Assembly: GCA_012932865.1 (NCBI GenBank)
Contig: SAXG01000114.1
Location: 1 to 64,000 of the forward strand
DNA from: Amylostereum areolatum
Lineage: Eukaryota > Basidiomycota > Agaricomycetes > Russulales > Stereaceae
Length of the DNA stretch: 64,000 nt
Reading direction: 5' to 3'
The position numbers were made by a program, and so were the translations under genes. The notes under the pieces were generated by a model. That model saw nothing but the letters and a program-made list of their open reading frames with translations, was not told the origin of the DNA and did no database searches. Of the stretch, positions 56,852 through 64,000 are shown piece by piece; within the stretch, counting starts at the first letter, position 1; the number at the start of each line of letters is the position of its first letter.

Positions 56852-57352
56852 ATGGACTCTCATGCAGCTTCCATCCTCTGTCCGAGCCCTCCTACGGCTG
56901 TTGAGGTCCCTTTCGTTCCATCAGGTGAGGCTCTTGCTGCACATTCTATACAGCTGACATCTAACGCAATGGTAGGGTGTTCCGATGCTGCTGAAGGCTC
57001 TGGGACGCGGTCACTGTCTGAGCCTTGTGCCATATCGTCTCGTCCTCGTCTGACGATTCAAATCCCAACGGCCGTTACCCACACAAAAGAATCGAACAAA
57101 CCCTCCAGCCACCCATCGCCCTCAGCCCCTGTCGTTCCGCGATACTTCATCTTTAAGTTGACTTCGGACGACCTCGTCGACTATGATATCGAAGTGCTCG
57201 ACGGGCCGGATATAGACGTGGCTAATGTGGAGAAGTCAACACTCGCTGGGGGGAAGAGACAGAGGCTCGCCGAGGAAGCCCGATCTGACTGGACGAGAAC
57301 GAAGAAAATACGGCGGGAAGTTGCTGGGCATCACCACCCGGAATCCGGTTGA
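56852..57352 (+). CDS. Unknown protein with basic C-terminus
   Basis: The frame from 56852 (MDSHAASILCPSPPTAVEVP) is open to 57352. A 51-nt in-frame intron is likely at 56925-56975 (gtgagg...ggtag). The N-terminal half is Ser/Pro-rich and disordered. A possible conserved part is VVPRYFIFKLTSDDLVDYDI and EVLDGPDIDVANVEK. The end, GKRQRLAEE then RTKKIRREV, looks like a bipartite nuclear signal. No known domain. Confidence 0.5.
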   Translation: MDSHAASILCPSPPTAVEVPFVPSGEALAAHSIQLTSNAMVGCSDAAEGSGTRSLSEPCAISSRPRLTIQIPTAVTHTKESNKPSSHPSPSAPVVPRYFIFKLTSDDLVDYDIEVLDGPDIDVANVEKSTLAGGKRQRLAEEARSDWTRTKKIRREVAGHHHPESG

Positions 57353-57565
57353 CCGTACTGGTCTCCGTGTTTTTATCAGACCTACATAACAACTGTATAT
57401 TTTCCCCATCCCCCATCCTCTCTGCTAAAGCCCCAAACCAATCTCGTCTGAGGCTGAACGAACGTCGGTGTCACGAACGTAACAATGAGAGCGTGGGAAT
57501 GTCTCGGGATCGCCCGTCGGATCCAGCGGATCGGCGTTGTCGTCTTGACTGTTGACCGGTGACCG

Positions 57566-58381
57566 GTGACCTCCACCACCGTCGTGCCATCCACTGGCCT
57601 CGCTCTTCTTCCGTCTGCATTCATCATACACAAAGTCAAAGTCAAAGTCAACAACTCATTCGGATCCGTGAATTCCGACGGGTATCGAGACTGGAGGCAT
57701 GTGTATCAAACCGAACGTCGTGCTTTCGTGAACGGCGGATCTGCGGGAGAGTGCTTGGGAAAGAATCCTGAGGTATGTCTTCGGTGGCACGCTTAGCGCT
57801 GGGCCACTAACACCTTGTTCCCGTCACCGTGACATCTCTCTGAACTCTAGGATCTCTCGTTGCCATCGTCGTCAAAGCGTTGTGTTGGCACGTCAGAACT
57901 TCGAAGGGATGATTCTCGGCCCTGTGCCACCCGTCAATGCTGTACCCTCTCCCGAGCTCCTGGCACCGAAGACAAACAATTGGTAAATTTATAAGGGTGG
58001 GACATGCCCTCAAGGAAACACTAGCTACTCCTTCCCGTCCAGCTTCTTCGATCCACGAACAACGCGAGATGGCCCCGAACCGACCAGATTCCAGAAGGGT
58101 CGCCTTTCGTAGGCAGCACAAAATGGTCCACAAACGACGACCGTTCAGAAAGATCACCCTTCGCGGACAGCACAATGTGGTCCCAGTACGACGGCGTCAT
58201 TCCAGAAAGGTCACCGTCCGTGGACAGCACAAGATGGTTCCCTACCGCCGTGGTTACGGACGGGTCTCCTTTCGTTCAACAGCATCCAGCGCCACCGCTC
58301 GCTGTCGGTCATCAACCCGACTGTCTGGCAATCAGACGACGGGTACGTGATTTCCTATCCTCCGTTGTGTATGTAGATTAA
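57566..58381 (+). CDS. Unknown protein with four 18-19-residue tandem repeats
   Basis: Proposed spliced gene. Exon 1 starts at 57566 (MTSTTVVPSTGLALLPSAFI) and ends CLGKNPE before gtatgt. Exon 2 (57850-57990) reads DLSLPSSSKRCVGTSELRRD and ends TEDKQL. A short intron of about 42 nt joins to LLLPVQLLRSTNNARWPRTD. Then come tandem repeats with the pattern PERSPFVDSTxWSxxD: DQIPEGSPFVGSTKWSTND, DRSERSPFADSTMWSQYDG, VIPERSPSVDSTRWFPTAV and a shortened VTDGSPFVQQHP. The tail ends FLSSVVYVD at 58379-58381. I chose this frame because it is the only one joining upstream exons and running through the repeats to a stop well beyond them; the other two plus frames and one minus frame are also open over the repeat itself. 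Function unknown; no signal peptide. Confidence 0.45.
58062..58290. repeat. Tandem minisatellite, 54/57-bp period
   Basis: The word CAGCACAA recurs at 58114, 58168 and 58225, giving periods of 54 and 57 bp, with diverged units on either side (about four in total). Period lengths are multiples of three, and differences between units avoid stop codons, which suggests coding constraint. Confidence 0.75.
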
Positions 58382-58963
58382 TCGCCACGAAACCGTGTTT
58401 AGACCGTTATAACCGACCACAACAGACGTTCAATGCCCGTCTCGCAAAGATAATATTTGGAATGTACTTGGGGGAAGGCCTCATCAGTTGGGCCTTGGGC
58501 AGAGAAGAGTAGACGAAGCGGCCTGTTTTCAAGAGCTTGATAATATTGTCATCGCGGCGGGACCGTTGAGTATCTAATATGCTTCTTAGGACTTCCTCCC
58601 CTCGCGTAGGGTTCTTGTCTGCCAACACAAGATAAACTGATGTCACCCTTATCCCTCTTTGCGGCTCGAGGATGAAGTTGGGGAGAAACCGAGAAACCGA
58701 GCTCGAGTTCTCACCGCTTTGTAACGAGAGCTTTGTACCATGACCTGACAAAACGCTTGATGGACGGAGTCCAGGTTGCATCCTTATCCTCGTTCTTCTT
58801 CATGATTTTTTCCGACAGCGCTGTGCTTTGTTGTTGTTCCGACTCTCGCTTTCGCGCCGCCAATTTGGCGGGGCTTCGACTATAAAGTCACAGTAGAGAC
58901 ATCGCTTTGAATCTGCGGGTCATACTCTTGCACATACCCCCCCTTCTACTCGTCCTGACCGCA
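58382..58963. other. Intergenic region
   Basis: No supported gene. A minus-strand open frame at 58407-58781 has no recognisable content. A GACTATAAAGTC sequence near 58877 lies about 85 bp upstream of the next start codon and may be its TATA box. Confidence 0.45.
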
Positions 58964-59234
58964 ATGGACCCCTCGCGTTCCAAAGAACAGCATTCGCCAG
59001 CGCCGAAAGCTGGAAGCCGCCCACCCGCGGGCAACAACAGTGCCACTCCAACCACGCCTGCGCCATTTCGAACCGGTGGCCGACGTCATTCCGGAATCAT
59101 CACTCCAGCATGGATGATTAAGGACAACTTGAAGTACGGCTTCAATCCGCCGGAATTCGGGATCCCTATCAAGACAGCTCGAAACAAACCCAAAAGGTCG
59201 TTGCGTTCTCTCCCATCCTCGTCCCGAGGGCCCA
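58964..59234 (+). CDS. 5' part of MITE-split gene, unknown basic protein
   Basis: Starts at 58964 (MDPSRSKEQHSPAPKAGSRP). It is Pro/Ser-rich, then has a denser block GGRRHSGIITPAWMIKDNLK, YGFNPPEFGIPIKTARNKPK and RSLRSLPSSSRGPN, where the element begins. Read through the element, the frame stops after about ten foreign residues. Removing the element and one AC copy gives an in-frame join to TDTSSDVGLQTTTFSGK in the 3' part. No known domain; probably a nuclear or disordered protein judging by its basic composition. Confidence 0.6.
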
Positions 59235-59532
59235 ACCATCAGGAAAAACCTCCCTTACTAAAAATCTACTAATTAGAGGGGGACCTTCCTAATTCCCTGT
59301 TCCCGCTGCCAACCTGCAAGGCACTACGTCAACGTAGGTCCCTGTCACCCTTCTGGCCTCAACTATGTATTTGAAGTGCAAATATGAGGTCAATGTCGAC
59401 GACGGTGCATCGAAATGTGTACGGGGTTTTGTGAGAATAGAGCCCGTTAGTTCACTTTAGGAAGGTCCCCCTCTAACTAGCGCTAATTTGCTGGATTTGT
59501 TGATTTTAGTAAGGGAGGTTTTTCCTGATGAC
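59235..59532. mobile_element. Plavaka-type MITE with 2-bp AC duplication
   Basis: The 294-bp element 59237-59530 has inverted termini CATCAGGAAAAACCTCCCTT, matching for about 27 bp. A second inverted pair inside has the word GAGGGGGACCTTCCTAA at about 59277 and its complement near 59455. AC flanks both sides (59235-59236, 59531-59532). Its termini match those of the Plavaka dimer (CATCAGGGAAAACCTCCCCC) and resemble the complete element, so it was probably mobilised by a Plavaka transposase. No coding capacity. Confidence 0.85.
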
Positions 59533-59831
59533 ACGGATACGAGCAGCGGTATGTGAAGTTTGACTTTGTGGCACCAAAATGAAGGCGATTCTCACCTTAT
59601 ACCCGACAAGACGTGGGCCTTCAGACCACGACATTCTCTGGGAAGGTCAACCGTCGAGGCCGCCCAACGGTCGGCGGATTGACGACGTTGCCATCGCCTT
59701 CTGGATCTGGCAAGCGCAAAGCGCCTGCTGATACTGAACGCAGCCCTGTGTCAGCGGGTTCGCACAAAAAGGCAAAATCGAGCGAAGACGGCACTATTTT
59801 TTCGGACGAAGAACATATGGCGTCCCGATAG
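59533..59831 (+). CDS. 3' part of MITE-split gene, unknown basic protein
   Basis: Directly after the MITE the frame reads TDTSS, then a GT-AG intron (about 59550-59609), then DVGLQTTTFSGKVNRRGRPT, VGGLTTLPSPSGSGKRKAPA and HKKAKSSEDGTIFSDEEHMA, stopping at 59829-59831. The KRKAPA and KKAK blocks look like nuclear signals. It continues the gene that begins at 58964. Confidence 0.6.
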
Positions 59832-60157
59832 TCCGGAAGCGACACGATGAGATGATGTAGGTGACGTCGCTGTGAAAGTTTCGAACCCGATTCAAGCATT
59901 AGCGATGAAGCTTGAAGCTTGAAGAACGAATATTTGATGATGAGGTTAGTTATGTATCGTGCTGTAGTACTCGTCCATCACCGTCGTCTCAAAATCATAG
60001 CCTACTATCTCAGGCTTTTCATAAACAACTTTGACTCCCTGCACATGATGCATGTCCTCTCACATTCTAAACGGAAACCACGGGTATACACATCCTCAGG
60101 TTCTCGCCGTGCAGAGCTACCCCACCAGCATTCATCGACAACTCATGACACACCTAG
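59832..60157. other. Intergenic region with AAGCTTG repeats
   Basis: About 325 bp between the split gene and the 3' end of DUF6533 copy C. A short gaagcttgaagcttgaaga repeat near 59906 resembles words in the duplicated blocks at 48399 and 62627. No gene. Confidence 0.5.
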
Positions 60158-61999
60158 TCACGTCGCCTCAAACCGCGCGTCCTCGTCTTCCCCGCTCCTC
60201 TTCATATCGTGCCCGACACACGTATCGTCATCAAATTCTGACTTGAACCTCGTGCCCTCACCCAACTCGATATCGTCCCCCACGGCCCCCACGGTCTCAG
60301 GCCCCGCGCCTCCGAAGTGCAGACTCGACACCACCCCGCCTTGAGACTGTACAATCTTACGTTTTCGACGGAAGTCGAAGAGCGGCGCAGGGCTGGAGTT
60401 GCTAGCGACGAGGGTGGTTGTGGAGTTTTCGCTTCGTTCGCGGATGTCGAGGAGCTAACGGGGAGCGAAATGGAAACAAGTCAGTGGGACGAGGGGAGTG
60501 GGGAAAGCGGGTGGGGGACGTACGAGGCGGCATGCGAGAATGGGACCCATCATGACCGTGAGAGGAATCATGATCGCGGACATGGCAGCTCTGGGTCTGC
60601 GCGACACCGTGCTATCATTATGCTATTCTTTCAAAGATGACGAAACACTTACTGGAAGTAGAAGATGCCGTTGATCTACGGGCACATGACGAGGTCAGCG
60701 CAGGTCAACGACGGAGCGCGAATGGTTACGCACCAGGTTGACCACGGAGATGACAAGGTAGTAGAAGATTCCCTCGCTGAGGAAGACTTGGATGATCGGA
60801 TTCTTGATTCCGATGCGATAGCGCAGTGTGAAAGCGCGAAATATTGTCACAATGGTGACGATAGTGTCGAAAGCGAGGGGCGCGACCTGAAAACGGTGTC
60901 AGGGAGTGCTATGACTGCCAGCTCTGGGAGGACGCACGAAGAATCCTGAGAAAAAATGTAGTATCAGGACGATGTCAATGGGAAGATACCATTTAAAGCG
61001 CACCGAGGATATGTGCCTCCCCTGGGCGCGACATTGGAAAGCAGGGTCCTTCATCCTACGACCGCGACTGCGTGAGTGCACGTGCATGGATGAAAAAAGT
61101 TGGAAATGTACAGTCGCAAGGAACGGAAGGGCTGTAAAAACATCTCAACGCCGAGAGTTCTGATCGAATAAAACGAGAGCGACGTACGCAGCATGTGCCG
61201 GATAATCACATACAGTTGGTATGCGAGCACGCCTATGAACATGCTCCCTAGCACGGTTAGGAGCACCATGTTGCGGTTGAAAAACGCCCACGTCCGCAGC
61301 AGCAGGATCGCTATCCGCCACGGTGATAAGCTCGCAGAACGACATGAGTATTCAATCGCATACCTTCGACGGAGGCTTGGTTCCACATGCAAATTGCGAT
61401 GACAGACTGTCGTCGGAGCTGTTTAAGGCAGGCGCTTATTGGAGGGGAAGCGCGACTGACCTGGTACACGTGAACGCATGTATTCCACGAGTGGTCCGAG
61501 CAGAGAACCCACAAAGCGTAAGGCATGACGAGGAGAACCCAATACCTGTCGAAGGGTCTCAAACGGCGTGCAACGAAGATACACTTTACTACGCACCTAG
61601 CAAACAGATAGAGAACCTTGATCATCGTCCACCGGGCTTTCCATATCTATATAAAATGTACAAGGGCGGTCAGAGGAGCCGGGAGCTTCAGGAAAGAAGG
61701 GCGTACGTGTTGTTTCTCTCGCCGCAGGCTCGTGAGCCAGTCCCACACCGTCACCGCGTCTAGAGATCACAAATCAGCGCCCGAAGCTAGCGGTGTGTCT
61801 GTGAACGTACTCACACATAGCTATAGACGCATCCGATCTCGTTCAGGGTGTGCACCACGAAGCAGAGAACAAACACGCACAGCAAAAATGGACCTGAGTC
61901 CTGCGATCGCGACATCAGTTATCCTGCGATGACGAGCGAGGAAGAGAAACCACGTACACAAATATGAAATATTTCGCGGTGTCGAGACTTTCCGCCTAT
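60158..61999 (-). pseudogene. DUF6533-domain membrane protein, copy C, start codon lost
   Basis: Minus-strand paralogue of copies A and B. The core is well kept: AVTVWDWLTSLRREKQH, IKVLYLFARC, RYWVLLVMPYALWVLCSDHS, AILLLRTWAFFNRNMVLLTV, FIGVLAYQLYVIIRHML and NPIIQVFLSEGIFYYLVISV, then the tail DDIELGEGTRFKSEFDDDTC ending FEAT at 60158-60160. At the start, where copy A has ACCATGGCGGAAAGTC, copy C reads ACCATAGGCGGAAAGTC: the ATG has become ATAGG by an inserted A, and a frame change follows. Unless another upstream start is used, it should not make the normal protein, so I call it a probable pseudogene with an otherwise intact body. Confidence 0.65.
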
Positions 62000-62614
62000 G
62001 GTGTAGTCTACCCACGATCCAGGATAGTACACCAAACTTGAATAGAAGTCGTCGGATCGCGAGCGTCAAGCCCTGCGAGTAAAAGTCGAAAGGAAAGCGT
62101 GGAGGAGCCTGGAGGAGCTCACGCACTCCGCAGGCTCTAGCAGCCTTGGCTATAAAGGAAAACCGGGTGGAAGGAAAAGAAGGGCTCAAGGAATGCTGAT
62201 TGTGATCTTTCGGGCGGGGGTGCTTATCAAAATGTCTTCTTATGTCCGGCATTGCAAAATTGTAGTATGACGGGTTCCACCGTCATCATCTGCTTTGGCG
62301 GAGGCCGTGCGTTCGGATTGGACCAACAGACACCTACGGGGCGTATTGCGCAGAGAGCGGTAAGCATTCAAAACTGGCGAGCGTTGACGAATAAGTAGAC
62401 GGTTTCTGATAATCATATCCAGCCAGCAGAGGCCAGCAGCCGACCCAAACTCGAAAACTCGCGCACCTCCACCTCTGAGATCTGAATCTCCGCCTATTTT
62501 GTTGTCACGAACGGGTAACGAGGCGGGCGAGCCTCGTGGCTATTTTAACTTCTTCGTCCTCTGCGCGGCTCATATGAGACCGTTGGCAAGGTACGTTGGA
62601 GCGCCAGGTGCTTG

Positions 62615-62685
62615 GACGCCTGAAGCTTGAAGCTTGAAGCTTGAAGTCTCTTCTGCTGATCCAAGCCTGAAGCTTGAAGCGTCGT
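62615..62685. repeat. AAGCTTG short tandem repeat
   Basis: Repeated gcttgaagcttgaagcttga units in the upstream region of copy C; a shorter inverted version (gcttcaagcttcaa) is at 48393 in block A. Confidence 0.8.
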
Positions 62686-63412
62686 CGCCATTCGTCTGAG
62701 CAGGAGCCTTGCAGACTGCAGTTGGCACAGTTTGACATCGTCCGTGTATTGGACTCAACATCATTGTCTACGTCGGCGGCCGGACTGAGTCAGTCTTCGA
62801 GTTCCTCAGCACTTCCTCGCACACCTTCGCGCACGCGTTTGCCAGCAGACCGCAGACCCCTATCAGAGCAAATTGGAAGGTTTCCTGGAGCAGGGTGTCG
62901 GAAGAAGGCGAGAGGCAGAACCGGGAAGCGTGACGGCGACGGTGCTGGACGACCGAGGTCTGCGGAGGTCCGGGGGTGCAAAATGAGTCCCGGGACTTTC
63001 CCGGGACCTACCCGGGACCCGAAAAAGCTCGGCGCTTCTCCGGATCACGTGCTTACAATGCCAGGCTTGTGCACGCGCTTTCATAACGGCGTCTTCGATG
63101 GTGAGTCCGTCTGTGTTGCTCGACGACCCTTCCATCCTGATTTTTCATTTCTCTGCAAGGAGATAACCTAACACACTTCCCAAGCATCTCTCCCCACGGG
63201 GACCACAAGAGGATGACTGTTCAATGCGGAATATGTCGATTTGGGTGGGGCGGTAGTACTTATCAACTTTGTCGACCGTTTGACATGGTGCCCACAGACC
63301 CCTACAGGTTATTCTGAGAATATGGCTGGCATGATCACTTTGTCTCATCCGCTCTCATGACATTCCCCGAGAGAAAGGACGGATCCACCGATGGTACGTT
63401 TGCGCGCAGCTC

Positions 63413-64000
63413 GAGTCGTACACCTCTTGACCATCGGCTTCGGTGTAGCGTACAAATCCTGGTACGAGCTTCATCCCGGCACTACTGGGGCGTTCGTGGA
63501 GCGGCAGGCGGCTGAGTCGCTTCTGCTCCGGAGGTTTTCCATTACTTGCGCTGATATCGGAATTGCCAGTGAGGGTCACGGTCGAACGAAAGATCTTCGC
63601 TCGCGCGAAAACATGAAGTATATATAACGACGACCGAGCGAGTCATCTGAAGGGCATTATGATCCACGTTATGGCGCAGTTTTTACCCACTGCCAACTGC
63701 CCACTCCCACCCGTCATGAGTCGTCGAAACTACTACCCCGGGTGGGTCAACCTTGTTATACTGAACGTGATGTTACTAACCTCATGTCGGGCGTAGCGCT
63801 CGCCTCGAATGCCGTCTACTCCTCCAGCAGCCACGAAATCGGGGGTGTGTCGCCTTAGTACGAGCCGGCGTGGACCCCTTCAATTCTGATCCCGCGTGCG
63901 TCTTCCGGCTTGCGCGCAGAAACATCGGTCCCTACCAGCCATCGCACGCACAACGCCACGCCGGCGCTTTACGACTCACCTCGCGCTGAAACTAGGAAAT
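63413..64000. other. Window end, no supported gene
   Basis: No open frame with recognisable content. The stretch to the window edge may contain the upstream part of a neighbouring gene, but nothing can be supported. Confidence 0.4.

Larger units (their letters stand above)
60158..63412. repeat. Duplicated block C (inverted copy of block A)
   Basis: Contains DUF6533 copy C plus about 1.4 kb upstream that aligns with 47.39-49.03 kb in reverse. Relative to block A it lacks the TCCCA/TGGGA element and has other sequence at 62980-63130, including GTCCCGGG repeats (about 62987-63020) and an open frame with no known content. Confidence 0.7.

Noticed and set aside
58021..58290. Minus-strand repeat protein (GDLSG...DHIVLS units)
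   Set aside because: That frame is open too, but it lacks a start, upstream exons and splice sites that would extend it.
57937..58350. Repeats with Arg-Arg sites as a RiPP precursor
   Set aside because: The RR-rich peptide is in a frame with no signal peptide and no joined upstream exon; the alternative frame gives a better spliced model.
1..64000. CRISPR arrays, operons, bacterial promoters
   Set aside because: The window is eukaryotic (spliced fungal genes); no spaced direct repeats of CRISPR type occur.
1..64000. tRNA or rRNA genes
   Set aside because: No stretch was recognised as rRNA, and I could not reliably detect tRNA cloverleafs by eye; tRNAscan-SE would settle this.

Overview
The window looks like nuclear DNA of an agaricomycete (mushroom-forming) basidiomycete. 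Almost every recognisable gene is cut by short GT-AG introns of about 45-65 nt. The families seen are typical of that group: DUF6533 and DUF6534 membrane proteins, DUF6532, Plavaka (CACTA-type) DNA transposons, UstYa-like oxidases, microsomal P450s and GMC oxidoreductases. All assignments are by eye from translated motifs; no search was run. Exon joins are my own reading of splice signals and frame continuity.

Layout. 0-3.4 kb: a 245-bp hairpin MITE, then a DUF6534 membrane-protein gene. 4.7-13.6 kb: an apparent secondary-metabolism block with an intact P450, a SAM-dependent methyltransferase, a decayed second P450 and a GMC oxidoreductase. 14.3-20.2 kb: a membrane-protein gene split by a 4.7-kb palindromic Plavaka element made of two head-to-head 3' halves. 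20.7-22.2 kb: two UstYa-like (DUF3328) oxidase genes in tandem, which with the 4.7-13.6 kb block form a candidate biosynthetic cluster. 23.1-29.9 kb: a structurally complete 6.8-kb Plavaka element with an intact transposase and a divergent DUF6532 gene. 30.8-32.6 kb: a second DUF6534-like gene. 33.1-37.9 kb: a trichodiene-oxygenase-like P450 and an APC amino-acid/choline-type permease. 38.5-45.5 kb: a small secreted protein and three genes I cannot name. 46-63.4 kb: a MITE, three paralogous DUF6533 seven-helix protein genes (one plus strand, two minus strand) inside large inverted duplications, several small disordered-protein genes, and a Plavaka-type MITE inside one of them.

The strongest result is a consistent transposon signature. 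The complete element, the inverted dimer and a 294-bp MITE share termini beginning CATC(A/T)G and each is flanked by a 2-bp direct repeat (GA, CG and AC). Removing the dimer or the MITE together with one repeat copy restores an open frame in the host gene it interrupts. The dimer carries two copies of the same (3') end, yet has its own target duplication, so it seems to have moved as one unit. The complete element appears to carry DUF6532 as a second gene.

Several otherwise clean genes (GMC, second P450, one UstYa, the secreted protein) contain isolated single-base frameshifts, some at short homopolymers. These may be real decay or base-calling errors, so 'pseudogene' is used sparingly.
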